Positions 30,111 through 39,516 of a stretch of 64,000 bases of DNA are shown one piece after another. Position numbers and translations under genes: made by a program. How positions within the stretch are numbered: the stretch's first letter is position 1; each line of letters begins with the position of its first letter. Source of the DNA: Roseburia lenta (GTDB lineage: Bacteria > Bacillota > Clostridia > Lachnospirales > Lachnospiraceae); contig NZ_JACOPG010000001.1 in assembly GCF_014287435.1 (NCBI RefSeq), positions 372,001 through 436,000 on the forward strand, read 5' to 3'. The notes beneath the pieces are model-generated. The model worked only from the letters and a program-made list of their open reading frames with translations, made no database searches and had not been told where the DNA came from.

Positions 30111-32501
30111 ATGGCAGATTTAGAAATACAAGAGAAAGACGGAAAAATATACTGTCCTTTAAAAAAAGCATGGCATGTTTCAACTCCAGAGGAGCGTGTT
30201 CGCCAATATTATATTACTATTCTGGCAAATAAGTACGGTTATTCGCTTGAACAAATGGAACAAGAATTGAAGGTAAATAATTCAAAGCGAGGTCAAGGTA
30301 AAGCTCGTGCAGATATTGTTATTTGGAAAAGTGAACAGGACAAAATTGACAGAAAGGCTGCTTTTATTGTTGTTGAATGTAAGGCAGAAAATGTTAAAGT
30401 TAGAGTCGAGGACTATTACCAAGGATTCAATTATGCATCATGGGCTCATGCGGATTTTTTTGTTACCACCAATGAAAAAGAAACAAAGTATTTCAATGTA
30501 GACCCTGCTTATCTTCCACAGAAACTTGAAGAAGTTGTTGCTATACCTACTGCAAAAGAAGTTAACGATGCAGTGAGAATTGAGCAGATAAAAAATCAAA
30601 CAAAATTATTTACACGTGATGAATTCACCAAAACATTACGTGCTTGCCATAATATTATACGTAATAACGATAAATTATCCCCTGAAGCAGCATTTGATGA
30701 AATAAGTAAACTGCTTTTTATGAAGATTAGATTTGAGCGCGATAACAAGGGTATGAAAGTTTTTACTAAGCAAGAATATATTGATGCTGCTCAAAATCAC
30801 GAAAAAAATGTACGTCCAGGATTAAAGGGAACTGATTTATATTCTCTTTCCTATATGCAGTTTTTGTTTAGAACAACAAAAGAGTTCTTCAAAGATGATA
30901 AGTTATTTGATGATAAGGACGAAATTAATATTAGAGAAAACAGTTTTATTCAAATACTTGAGAAGTTAGAAGCATTTAATTTATCTGATACTCAAGACGA
31001 TGTTAAAGGTATCGCATTTGAAGAATTTCTCGGTACAACATTCAGAGGGGAATTGGGACAATTCTTCACTCCTCGTACTGTAGTTGATTTCATGACAGAA
31101 ATACTTGACCCCCAGGAAGGTGAGGTTATATGTGACCCCACCTGCGGTTCTGGTGGATTTCTTATAAAAGCCTTCGAATATGTAAGAGAAAAAATAGAAT
31201 CAGACGTTCGATTTCATAAAGATGCACTAAGAATGGAAATGGAAGGCGATGACTATGACAGTCTTTCTGAAGATGAACAGATAAAAATTAGCCAAGCTAT
31301 CGATGATATGCAGGCTGCATTAAATACTGAACTCGATACAAGTGTTGAAGGAAGCAGAATGTATCAACTTTCAAGGAACTGCATATATGGTACGGACGCG
31401 AATCCACGAATGGCACGTACTTCTAAAATGAATATGATTATGCACGGTGACGGTCATGGTGGGGTACACCATCACGATGGATTACTTAATGTTAATGGTA
31501 TTTTTGAAGAACGTTTTGACGTAATTCTAACAAATCCCCCATTCGGCCAGAACATTGACAGAAATCAACTTGTATCCGAAGCTGATAAATTTACTAACGA
31601 AGAAATGAAAAAAAAATATCAAGGAAAATATGGTAGTGCCTATGACGAAGCATTAAGACAAGTTGAAGATCACATAGGAGAATCTTTACTTTCTTTATAT
31701 GATTTAGGCTCATCCTCTACTCTTACAGAAGTTTTATTTATGGAACGATGCTTACGACTCCTAAAAAAAGGTGGACGCATGGGCATGGTTCTTCCAGAAG
31801 GTGTATTAAATAATAAAAATCTTCAATCCGTACGTGAATATTTTGAAGGTAGAGCAAAAATTATTCTTATTTGTTCAATCCCACAAGACGTATTCATCGC
31901 TGCAGGAGCAACAGTTAAACCTAGTCTTGTGTTTATGAAGAAATTTACTACTGAAGAAGAGAAGCAGTATGCAAAATGCAAGGAGGAGGCAATTAATGAA
32001 GTTACTGCACTTCATCAATCTGAAATAGATGCACTTGAAAATAAAATTTCAAAATGTGATACACTTGTAGAATCCTTAAAAGATGATTTGAAAGATGCCC
32101 GAGAAAGACTTAAGAAAGCTAAAAAGGCTAATACTAACATATCAGCTATTGAAAAAGAAATAGTCACTATTCAACAGGAGCAAAGAGACAATAAGGAAAA
32201 TCGAAAGAAAGCAATAAAGGAACTTGAAGAACTTCATAAGATCATCGCAGAAGAAGTTAAGCCGGTTATAAAGAAGAAATTTGATTATGAAATTCCTATT
32301 GCCAAAATAGATGATGCTGGAATCACAACTACGGGAGCTGCATCTGACGAGAACCAACTACCTACGTTAGTTACTGAGTATAGAGAATATTGTTCAGATA
32401 AACAGTTATGGGATACTAAGATTGTTAATTTTTCATATGTAAAAAAAGTTGATGGCTTTTATAGAGTCGAAGCTAATAGGGAGGTGAATTTAAATGGATG
32501 A
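30111..32501 (+). CDS. fused restriction nuclease-methyltransferase (HSDR_N-like domain plus N6-adenine methylase)
   Basis: A 796-residue protein. Residues 20-150 carry a PD-(D/E)xK nuclease core of the HsdR N-terminal type: Asp68 in ARADIVIW, then FIVVECKAE with Glu89 and Lys91, and a downstream QGFNYA. Residues 155-300 resemble the HsdM N-terminal helical domain. The methylase core has the SAM motif DPTCGSGGF near residue 342 and the catalytic NPPFG near residue 475. A long coiled coil (about residues 625-720) follows. No helicase/translocase is present or encoded nearby. Start: AAAGGAGG ten bases upstream. It overlaps the specificity gene by 8 bp. The design is closer to BcgI-like type IIB/IIG enzymes than to classical type I. 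Confidence 0.8.
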   Translation: MADLEIQEKDGKIYCPLKKAWHVSTPEERVRQYYITILANKYGYSLEQMEQELKVNNSKRGQGKARADIVIWKSEQDKIDRKAAFIVVECKAENVKVRVEDYYQGFNYASWAHADFFVTTNEKETKYFNVDPAYLPQKLEEVVAIPTAKEVNDAVRIEQIKNQTKLFTRDEFTKTLRACHNIIRNNDKLSPEAAFDEISKLLFMKIRFERDNKGMKVFTKQEYIDAAQNHEKNVRPGLKGTDLYSLSYMQFLFRTTKEFFKDDKLFDDKDEINIRENSFIQILEKLEAFNLSDTQDDVKGIAFEEFLGTTFRGELGQFFTPRTVVDFMTEILDPQEGEVICDPTCGSGGFLIKAFEYVREKIESDVRFHKDALRMEMEGDDYDSLSEDEQIKISQAIDDMQAALNTELDTSVEGSRMYQLSRNCIYGTDANPRMARTSKMNMIMHGDGHGGVHHHDGLLNVNGIFEERFDVILTNPPFGQNIDRNQLVSEADKFTNEEMKKKYQGKYGSAYDEALRQVEDHIGESLLSLYDLGSSSTLTEVLFMERCLRLLKKGGRMGMVLPEGVLNNKNLQSVREYFEGRAKIILICSIPQDVFIAAGATVKPSLVFMKKFTTEEEKQYAKCKEEAINEVTALHQSEIDALENKISKCDTLVESLKDDLKDARERLKKAKKANTNISAIEKEIVTIQQEQRDNKENRKKAIKELEELHKIIAEEVKPVIKKKFDYEIPIAKIDDAGITTTGAASDENQLPTLVTEYREYCSDKQLWDTKIVNFSYVKKVDGFYRVEANREVNLNG

Positions 32502-33873
32502 GTCACCTTCTCTTTTGAAAACAATGCATTTTCGAAAACTAGATAAATGGTATGTTGAGTTTTATCTTAATTCTAAAGAATTAGACTCAAAATACACAAT
32601 GGAAAAAATCAGCACACTTATATCCCCTATAAAAAGACGCATTAAGAAAAAAGACTATGATGGCAAATTGCCTGTGGTCTCAAAAATAGTATTTAAAACG
32701 GGTACTATCGTTTTCAGAAAAGAAAATAAAACAGGGATGGATTTATTGCAAGTTAAGCAGGGAGATTTACTAGTATCAAGTATCAATTTTCACCAGGGTG
32801 CTGTTGCCTTAAATACAATTGGAGATTTCGTATGCTCTACGCATTATCAAACATTTACCATTGACGAAAGCAAAGTTATTCCAGAATATTTATTACGAGT
32901 ATTACGATCTGATTCTTTTCTATCAATGGTTTCTGGATTAAAAGCAAATGGCATCAAAAATGAATCTGGATATGATTTCATTGGAAGCTTTGAAATCCCA
33001 TTGCCATCTCTGCCTGAGCAAAAAGAAATACTTAAGGATTACCACCATGCCTTAGATGAATCAGAAAAAAATGTACAAGCTGGTGATAATTTTGGGGCAA
33101 GCCTTCTTTATGATATTCAATCAAGGGTGTCAGATTTAAAGATAAGTGATTTAAAGTTTAAAGCATCTTCTTCAATTATGCAAACTATTCCTTTTTCGTC
33201 AACAAGACGATGGGAAGTTGGATATATTCTCAAAGAAGGACGTCTAGAAAGAATTTACAACAGTTTTAAATTCACGGAATATAGCATCTCAGAGTTACAA
33301 ACAAAATCCTTGTTTGGTTTATCTGTAAAAGCCTCCGTAAAACAAAAAAAAGACATGATTCCAGTTTTGAGAATGTCTAATATAATAAATGGAGATTTAG
33401 ATTTTTCAGAATTAAAGTATTTACCTAAAAAATGTGTTGGAACGAGCAAAGAACCGGATAAATGGTTACTCAAAGATGGTGATTTTCTGATTACAAGAAC
33501 AAATGGAAGCAAAGATTTGGTAGGGAAGTCGGCTGTTTTTCATGAAACAGAAATGTATACCTATGCTTCATATTTAATCCGCTATCGTTTTGAACCAAGT
33601 ATTGTTATTCCTGAATATGTGAATATTCTTTTTATGACACCTCTCGTCAGAGAACAAATTGCAGTAATGAGAAGACAAGGTGGTGGGCAATATAATCTGA
33701 ACAGCGATGAAATTGGTGCTATTCGCATTCCAGTTCCTTCAATACCTGAACAGCAAACCATAATTAATTTCTATAACGCTACAAAAGATGGTTCAAATAA
33801 ATTCTACGAGGAAGCAAAAGAATTAAAGGATAAAGCAAAATTAGATTTTGAGCAAACTATCTTCTCTTTATAA
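32494..33873 (+). CDS. type I-like specificity (S) subunit, 459 aa
   Basis: Two target-recognition halves, each closed by the conserved hinge: IPLPSLPEQKEIL near residue 170 and IPVPSIPEQQTII near residue 413, with helical spacers after each. It would direct the fused nuclease-methylase to a bipartite sequence. The ATG overlaps the end of the methylase gene and has GGGAGG nine bases upstream. A hairpin terminator follows at 33893. Confidence 0.85.
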   Translation: MDESPSLLKTMHFRKLDKWYVEFYLNSKELDSKYTMEKISTLISPIKRRIKKKDYDGKLPVVSKIVFKTGTIVFRKENKTGMDLLQVKQGDLLVSSINFHQGAVALNTIGDFVCSTHYQTFTIDESKVIPEYLLRVLRSDSFLSMVSGLKANGIKNESGYDFIGSFEIPLPSLPEQKEILKDYHHALDESEKNVQAGDNFGASLLYDIQSRVSDLKISDLKFKASSSIMQTIPFSSTRRWEVGYILKEGRLERIYNSFKFTEYSISELQTKSLFGLSVKASVKQKKDMIPVLRMSNIINGDLDFSELKYLPKKCVGTSKEPDKWLLKDGDFLITRTNGSKDLVGKSAVFHETEMYTYASYLIRYRFEPSIVIPEYVNILFMTPLVREQIAVMRRQGGGQYNLNSDEIGAIRIPVPSIPEQQTIINFYNATKDGSNKFYEEAKELKDKAKLDFEQTIFSL

Positions 33874-33892
33874 TAGTTACTCTATATGAAAA

Positions 33893-33926
33893 AGCCGCAA
33901 TTCTGTGACTTGAAACAATTGTGGCT
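33893..33926 (+). terminator. terminator-like hairpin after the R-M operon
   Basis: AGCCGCAATT-type arm at 33893-33902 pairs with 33917-33926 with one wobble; the downstream T-run is weak. Confidence 0.5.
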
Positions 33927-33943
33927 ATTAACATTCATATACT

Positions 33944-33974
33944 ATTCCTTAGTAGTCCCTTACTACTAAGGAAT
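33944..33974. repeat. perfect 13-bp inverted repeat near the right end of the element
   Basis: ATTCCTTAGTAGT at 33944-33956 and its complement at 33962-33974 with a five-base loop. The TTAGTAGT/ACTACTAA words match those at the left end (21309-21366); another partial pair lies at about 34016-34036. Probable integrase or excisionase binding sites. Confidence 0.6.
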
Positions 33975-34025
33975 CCTCCCAACACCTTTTCCTTTATCCC
34001 ACTTCCAGCCATGAGCCTTAGTAGT

Positions 34026-34493
34026 CTAAACCGTAGTAATTCCAAGGCTTTCCGCCCTATTATGCCGTACTCTGTCCCAGTCTGCGAAGGTATGCATTAT
34101 CATAAAACTGGAGTGCCATGGCAGATGAAAAGTATTTTTATCATTGTCTGATGCTTTATGTAAAAATGATATGAAAGTCATCTTTTTATCGATAAAACTT
34201 CCTGCAATAGCAACACCTTTTCCCATGATAAACGCAGCAGCAACGGTTCCTATACCAAGTCCCAAAATCCTGCCCAGTGCAAAATAGGTCAGACACGCCG
34301 TAACAAGCAGACAAGTAACATCAAAAGTTATCTTTACCCTTGCATATGGCTTTTGGATGATCTCTGCCAAATCTCTCGGAAACAGATCTGTTGGTATGAT
34401 TGGAAGTTTACATCTGTTTGACAATGCTATGCCGATGCAAAGTATCGATTGTAGTCCCATTTGTTTAGGATGGCAAGACAAAATCCTCCTCAT
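34026..34493 (-). pseudogene. C-terminal half of a YczE/YitT-like membrane protein gene
   Basis: The 155-residue frame contains ARVKITFDVTCLLVTACLTY and LGRILGLGIGTVAAAFIMG, matching the C-terminal part of YczE/DUF6198-type integral membrane proteins (about 215 residues). The N-terminal half is missing, with the break near 34,493 just beside the GPH gene. At the other end the frame reads through the attachment copy (34114-34147) into element DNA before stopping at 34026, so the native stop is lost. Probably not functional. Confidence 0.6.
34114..34147. repeat. right attachment-site copy (5' end of LMW-PTP)
   Basis: On the minus strand it reads MIKILFICHG and then stops after TPVL, the first ten codons of an LMW-PTP gene. 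Compared with 21164-21197 there are three differences in 34 bases. It marks the right end of the element. Confidence 0.65.
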
Positions 34494-34529
34494 GCGAATA
34501 TTTTCCTAAATGCCGTTCAGAATCAATCC

Positions 34530-35882
34530 TTACCTCTCCACTTCATGCTTCCGGCTCAGTTCCTCTTTCAACTTCTTCCATTCCGCGCCCACCAGCGGAT
34601 AGGCTTTCATGGCAATGGCAGAAATGATAAAGAGCAATGCCGGCAGCGCCATCCAGGCAACCTTAACACCAAACTTTGCCATAGCATCCTGCGCCCCTGC
34701 CTTGACGGCATTGTCATAGCCAAACCATCCAATGATCATGACAAATGCTGCATTTGCAAAACTGATCGCCGGTTTCGTGATCAGACTATTCACACCTGCA
34801 TACATGCCCTCTCTACGAAATCCGGTCTTGGCTTCATCATAATCAATCACTTCGCCGTTCATCAGCGGCACCAGATACATACCACCGGAAAAGCCCAAAC
34901 CAATAATAAAGAAAGCGATCATGGCAGGAATGACATATTGTCCGGCAAAAATAACCAAGGTTGCACCTGCCGCAAAGGCAACACTCATCACGATAATACA
35001 CTTGGCAACACCGATCTTTCCCATGCTCTTGATCCAAAGAATGATGCCGCACACCGCACCAACGCCAAGACTGGCATAAGCCAAAGGCATCGGAACCGTG
35101 AACTCATCAAAATAATAGACCACGCCCTGCATCAAAATGGTCTGCACAAAAATAACCGTAAAACTAATGACTTCATACACCAGAAATGCCCTGTTTTTAA
35201 AGCACTGACAGATAGACTCCCAGAGTCCCGGTGCTTCCTCAGCATCAGACGTATATTTTTCTTTATAAAAAAATGTGGAAAAAAAGATTACCAGAGTCGT
35301 AACCACGCCAAGCATGATCATAATGGTCTGAAAACGACTTGCGCTCTCTCCTACATCCGGTCTGACCAGAGGAAAGAGTACCAGCGGTGCTGCCAGCGAC
35401 AAGAGCGTAAAGAAGATCTTCCAGACAAAGATCCCACTCCTTGCCTGATTACTCTCTGCCATTGTATAAGGAAGCACATACAAAGAAGTTGCGATTGCCG
35501 TATAAAACGTATCAAAAAAGAAAAGTGATACTAACATCTGCACAAAGAGAGCCGTCTGGCTGCCGCCCAGAGGCCACAAGAACCAACTTAAGATAAAGAT
35601 CACGCCATAGAGTAGCGCACCATAACGGATATAAGGGATCCGTCGTCCCAATTTTGATTTCGTCCGGTCCGAAATATAGCCAAATAAAGGATCATTCAAA
35701 GCATTCCAGACAGCGAAGATCATCCAGACGATACTTGCCAGTCCCTCATCCAATCCCAGATATTTGGTATAAAAATAGGTCATGCCTCCCCCTGTGATCA
35801 GACCGGACAGTGTTCCACACAAACAGTCTGCACTGCACAACCAAAACTTACTGCTTACGCTTACCTTCTCTTCTTTCATCAT
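34530..35882 (-). CDS. GPH-family sugar:cation symporter
   Basis: A 450-residue membrane protein with about 12 helices. GPH signatures are WNALNDPLFGYISDRTKSKL followed by GRRIPYIRYGALL in loop 2-3. It lies downstream of an alpha/beta hydrolase and a GH2 glycosidase on the same strand, suggesting uptake of a beta-galactoside or beta-glucuronide for the cytoplasmic GH2 enzyme. The start has GGGGGTAAAATG; the ATG at 35882 is used, the next Met codon follows directly. Confidence 0.85.
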   Translation of the reverse strand: MMKEEKVSVSSKFWLCSADCLCGTLSGLITGGGMTYFYTKYLGLDEGLASIVWMIFAVWNALNDPLFGYISDRTKSKLGRRIPYIRYGALLYGVIFILSWFLWPLGGSQTALFVQMLVSLFFFDTFYTAIATSLYVLPYTMAESNQARSGIFVWKIFFTLLSLAAPLVLFPLVRPDVGESASRFQTIMIMLGVVTTLVIFFSTFFYKEKYTSDAEEAPGLWESICQCFKNRAFLVYEVISFTVIFVQTILMQGVVYYFDEFTVPMPLAYASLGVGAVCGIILWIKSMGKIGVAKCIIVMSVAFAAGATLVIFAGQYVIPAMIAFFIIGLGFSGGMYLVPLMNGEVIDYDEAKTGFRREGMYAGVNSLITKPAISFANAAFVMIIGWFGYDNAVKAGAQDAMAKFGVKVAWMALPALLFIISAIAMKAYPLVGAEWKKLKEELSRKHEVER

Positions 35883-35897
35883 TTTACCCCCATTTTC

Positions 35898-36800
35898 TTA
35901 CAATACCTTTGCTACAAAATCTCTCAAAATGTCCTCATAACGTTCTACATCGGAATCCAGTGACTGCGCATGATCCGCTTTTGGAAATGTATGTAGTTCA
36001 CTATAGCCTTTATTTATCTTATACATTCTTTGACTCTGGCTGCACGGAATGAAATTATCATCTTCCCCATGGATAAAACAAACCGGAATCTCATTGTCAT
36101 ACAAGGACTCCTCCGGACTGACTTTTGCCAAAGAAAATCCATACAAGATCCTGCACACCCAGGATGCCGGATAAGCAAAAAACCCCGGCAAATGAAAGAT
36201 TTCTTTGACCTTTCCACACAAGACCTCCAACAATCTGCCGTAACCGCAGTCCGCTACCAAAAACTTAACTTTCGGCTTGTACTGCAAAGCCATAAGACTC
36301 AACCCTGAGCCCATAGATTCGCCATGCAGCCCCAAAAGAATGTCATCCCCAAACCGCTTGTAAGTATCATCGATCATTGCTAAAAGATCTTTGGACTCAC
36401 GGATGCCAAACATGCAGCGACACCTCTTGTTCTCGCCATGCCCCCTGTCATCATAGATAATGCAGTTGAATCCCAACTTCTGGAATAGATAGACATACTT
36501 ATAAGATCCATATCTGGTATAAGTATAGCCATGACTGATAATCACAAATTTTTTCGACTGCGGGTCTGTCTCAATATACTCCGCATGCAAGACATAATCA
36601 TCATAAGACCGTACCGTGTAGGTTTCTTTTGCCGGAAAATCCATCCCCTTTAAATATGGCTTTCCCAGTTCAATTTTCCTGGTTTCTTCCAGACCAAACC
36701 TTTTCGGAAAAACTGCATAGGTACAAAGACCGACAGACACCAAAAACAGCAGTACGACCAGCACGATCACAATGATAAGTAAGATATGTAATGCCCCCAT
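35898..36800 (-). CDS. membrane-anchored alpha/beta hydrolase, 300 aa
   Basis: An N-terminal membrane helix (MGALHILLIIVIVLVVLLFL) is followed by an alpha/beta hydrolase fold: ISHGYTYTRYGS as the oxyanion region, the nucleophile elbow LHGESMGSG, the Asp in FIHGEDDNFIP and the His in KADHAQS. It belongs to the serine aminopeptidase/Bem46-like group and is probably oriented to the outside. It lies 15 bases before the GPH symporter gene. Substrate unknown. Confidence 0.8.
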   Translation of the reverse strand: MGALHILLIIVIVLVVLLFLVSVGLCTYAVFPKRFGLEETRKIELGKPYLKGMDFPAKETYTVRSYDDYVLHAEYIETDPQSKKFVIISHGYTYTRYGSYKYVYLFQKLGFNCIIYDDRGHGENKRCRCMFGIRESKDLLAMIDDTYKRFGDDILLGLHGESMGSGLSLMALQYKPKVKFLVADCGYGRLLEVLCGKVKEIFHLPGFFAYPASWVCRILYGFSLAKVSPEESLYDNEIPVCFIHGEDDNFIPCSQSQRMYKINKGYSELHTFPKADHAQSLDSDVERYEDILRDFVAKVL

Positions 36801-36857
36801 TTTACCCCCTCCTTCTCGTAAAGCGGCATATTCTTTCGTCTATTCTCGCGCCAACTA

Positions 36858-36897
36858 AAAATGACATTAGCCGGCACATGCTAACTAATGTCATTTT
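36858..36897. terminator. perfect 13-bp terminator after the GH2 gene
   Basis: AAAATGACATTAG (36858-36870) pairs with 36885-36897, flanked by A and T runs. It separates the GH2 gene from the hydrolase-symporter pair. Confidence 0.75.
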
Positions 36898-36929
36898 AAC
36901 ATACTCTTATAAGAAAATAACGGATTATT

Positions 36930-39338
36930 TTATGAAACGCTTATGTCCGTCTCGACCGGTTCCAAGCCCTCTCCAGAAACTTTCACATGAATACAGCCCG
37001 TTTCATATCCAGCGCGGATAACAGCAAGGGATTTGCCAAGGAAAGTCTTGTGCTGATCGGACACAAAATCATCTGCAATATTTGGTCTCGCAGAGCCATA
37101 TCCCTGCAAGCACCCGGCACCTGTGACTTCCACCTTTAAGACCTGATCGACAGATGATTTGGTAATACCGTTTTCGCCCACCAGATCAATGTTTAAAAAG
37201 CAAAGATCCTGCCCGTTAGCCCGTAGACTCTGACATTCCGGTCTTAAAGAAATCTTTGTCTTTCCGCTGGCAGAGACCAATTTACTTCTTCCTGTCTCCT
37301 TGCCGGAAGCATCGTATGCCACTGCCTCGATCTGCCCCTCTTGATAGGTCACTTTCTTAAACTTCGCCATATCCTGCTTGGTCTTTTTCTTGCCCAGACT
37401 CTGACCGTTTACCAAAAGTTCTACCACCGGCGCATCGGAATAGACGGTTGCCATCGTGCGCTTTCCTTCACAGCCTTCCCAGGACCAACTCTCCACGGCA
37501 TCCGTGGTACGCCACATGGAAAGCGACTGGAAATGATCTGCATGGGTCAGCGGATCTACCCCAATCGTCGGCACATCCTGCAAGCCCCAGATGATCTTGC
37601 CCCAGCCCACTTCCGGACGCATCTTTCCGCAGATATCAATGATACCGGGACCGCCTGTCATAATAAGACCCGGATCAATGTTTTCTTTTGTCTTCTTATC
37701 AACATAACGCACGGTTCCTATACCGGACTCGCCCAGATAATCCCAGCCCGTCCACATGAAATCGCCTGTCATGGTTGGCAATTTCTTTACCAGTTGCCAG
37801 TTTTCATACAAAGATTGTGGCAGGGTCTCGGATCCGGTCGTTGCTTGATTTGGACAATCTCTGGCATCTTTTTCATAGCGGCTGGTCGCATAATTATATC
37901 CCGGAATATCAAAGATCTCACGCATCTTGACAGCCACGGCATTTGCCTTTTTGGAAGACGCAGCCTTAGTCATCAGTTTTCCCATCTTATTCATGAGCAG
38001 ATTAAAGAAATCAGAGGTTGGCATAGCATCCATGCCACCAGTTCCACTGTCCTTGACCTGTCCCTTGTCATCCGTTCCGTAAATGCTCTTTTTGCCGCCA
38101 GCCATCATAGCAAGCATCAGGTTGATACCTGCGGTCACCGGACGCGTCTTATCTTTTTCATGGCAAAAATCTACCATGACTTTCGCCTGCTTCTGTCCAT
38201 CTTCCATACCGAGTTCTGTGATCTCATTTCCGATCGAATACATGACAACGGATGGATGGTTGTAGTCTTTGGAGATCATAGCCTCCGTATCCGCTTTCCA
38301 CCATTCCTTGAATTTATCACCTGCATAGTCATATGGATTTTTGTGGATCAGCCACATATCAAAAGTCTCATCCATCACATACATACCCATAACATCGCAG
38401 GCATCTAACATTGCCTTTGAGATCGGGTTGTGTGCAGACCGGATGGCATTAAATCCTGCTTCTTTTAAAATGCGCACACGCCGGGTCTCAGCATCTGCAA
38501 ACCCACAGGCGCCCAGCACGCCATTGTCGTGGTGGATACATGCACCGCGAAAGAGGACTTCTTTTCCATTTACAAGAAATCCCTCTTTTCCCCATGCAAG
38601 AGTACGCATACCAAAATGACTTTCATCACAATCAAGCACACTGCCGTCCTGCACAAGTTCTGCTCTTACCCGGTAAAGATGCGGATCTTCGGCAGACCAT
38701 GGTTTCGCATTCGGTATCATGATCGTAATACCCTCGGTTTCCAAGTGTGTCAGATCTTCCACGACCATATCCGTCACGACCACATTTTGATCCAGAATCG
38801 TGATCTTTGCCTGGGCATTTTCCGCCACACAGGCAAGGCGCAGGCAGATACATTCCTGATCCAATACCTGTACCTTGATTCCTTCCGGCTTGATATAAGA
38901 TGATCCCGCCGTATAAAGTGACACCGGGCGATAAATACCACTGCCGGAATACCATCTGCTGTTTGGCACATCTGCATTATCCGCGATCACCTGAATCTCA
39001 TTCTGACCGACCGTCAAAAGATCTGTCAGATCTACATAAAAATTCGTATAACCATAAGGTCTTTCCGCGATCTGCTTTCCATTGAGGCTGATGCGCGCAT
39101 TCTGGTAAACTCCCTCAAACTCCAAGATATTGGTCTGCTCTGCTGTCTGGGCATCCACATCCCAAATCTTCTTATAAATGTACTTGCCACCCTCAAAATA
39201 AGCACTGGCGCTGGCTGTCTTATTTTCTTTCGCCCTTTTTTCATAGAGCATGGCATCATGCGGCAGATTAACGTGTTCTACCCTCTCCTGCCCTTCTTTT
39301 TGCACCGTCCAGTCCCGGTTAAAATCGATTTTTCTCAT
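36930..39338 (-). CDS. glycoside hydrolase family 2 (beta-galactosidase/beta-glucuronidase type), 802 aa
   Basis: Domain order is GH2 sugar-binding domain (FNRDWTV, LPHDAM, VDLTDLL, SRWYSGSGIYRPV), immunoglobulin-like domain, TIM barrel (FLVNGKEVLFRGACIHHDNG, YSIGNEITE with the acid/base Glu near residue 370, TTGSETLPQ with the probable nucleophile near 503) and C-terminal DUF4982-like and Ig-like domains. There is no signal peptide, so it is cytoplasmic. RSAHNPIS is the usual GH2 barrel motif. The exact sugar cannot be told from the sequence. The nearby GPH symporter is the likely importer. Confidence 0.85.
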   Translation of the reverse strand: MRKIDFNRDWTVQKEGQERVEHVNLPHDAMLYEKRAKENKTASASAYFEGGKYIYKKIWDVDAQTAEQTNILEFEGVYQNARISLNGKQIAERPYGYTNFYVDLTDLLTVGQNEIQVIADNADVPNSRWYSGSGIYRPVSLYTAGSSYIKPEGIKVQVLDQECICLRLACVAENAQAKITILDQNVVVTDMVVEDLTHLETEGITIMIPNAKPWSAEDPHLYRVRAELVQDGSVLDCDESHFGMRTLAWGKEGFLVNGKEVLFRGACIHHDNGVLGACGFADAETRRVRILKEAGFNAIRSAHNPISKAMLDACDVMGMYVMDETFDMWLIHKNPYDYAGDKFKEWWKADTEAMISKDYNHPSVVMYSIGNEITELGMEDGQKQAKVMVDFCHEKDKTRPVTAGINLMLAMMAGGKKSIYGTDDKGQVKDSGTGGMDAMPTSDFFNLLMNKMGKLMTKAASSKKANAVAVKMREIFDIPGYNYATSRYEKDARDCPNQATTGSETLPQSLYENWQLVKKLPTMTGDFMWTGWDYLGESGIGTVRYVDKKTKENIDPGLIMTGGPGIIDICGKMRPEVGWGKIIWGLQDVPTIGVDPLTHADHFQSLSMWRTTDAVESWSWEGCEGKRTMATVYSDAPVVELLVNGQSLGKKKTKQDMAKFKKVTYQEGQIEAVAYDASGKETGRSKLVSASGKTKISLRPECQSLRANGQDLCFLNIDLVGENGITKSSVDQVLKVEVTGAGCLQGYGSARPNIADDFVSDQHKTFLGKSLAVIRAGYETGCIHVKVSGEGLEPVETDISVS

Positions 39339-39516
39339 AGACGCTCCTCTTTTCCTCTGTTTTCACGCTAGTATATTTTCATATCTTACAAGTATTATAT
39401 CTGTTGTCTTCTATCGTGAAAATATCATAAAGCGTCCTATTTATGTCATTTTTTATCATATCCGATGATTCTATCCCCAGAAGTCCCCGCTTTTTCATCC
39501 AGAGTAAAATTTATTT

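Larger units (their letters stand above)
21164..34147. mobile_element. decayed mosaic integrative/mobilizable element carrying erm(B) and a restriction system
   Basis: The ends are defined by a repeated 34-bp sequence from the start of the LMW-PTP gene (21164-21197 and 34114-34147, three differences). Inside are relaxase, mobC, integrase pieces, excisionase-like, primase and replication fragments, erm(B), an IS256-family remnant and an R-M system. Repeated AGTAGTAA/TTACTACT motifs occur just inside both ends, as expected for integrase arm sites. The integrase is split, so self-excision is unlikely; mobilisation by a helper remains possible. Element limits are inferred from the sequence comparison. 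Confidence 0.65.

Noticed and set aside
34461..35528. Long plus-strand frame of 355 codons opposite the GPH symporter
   Set aside because: It is rich in His, Lys, Asn and Arg, as expected for the complement of a membrane-protein gene, and has no ribosome site or family motif.
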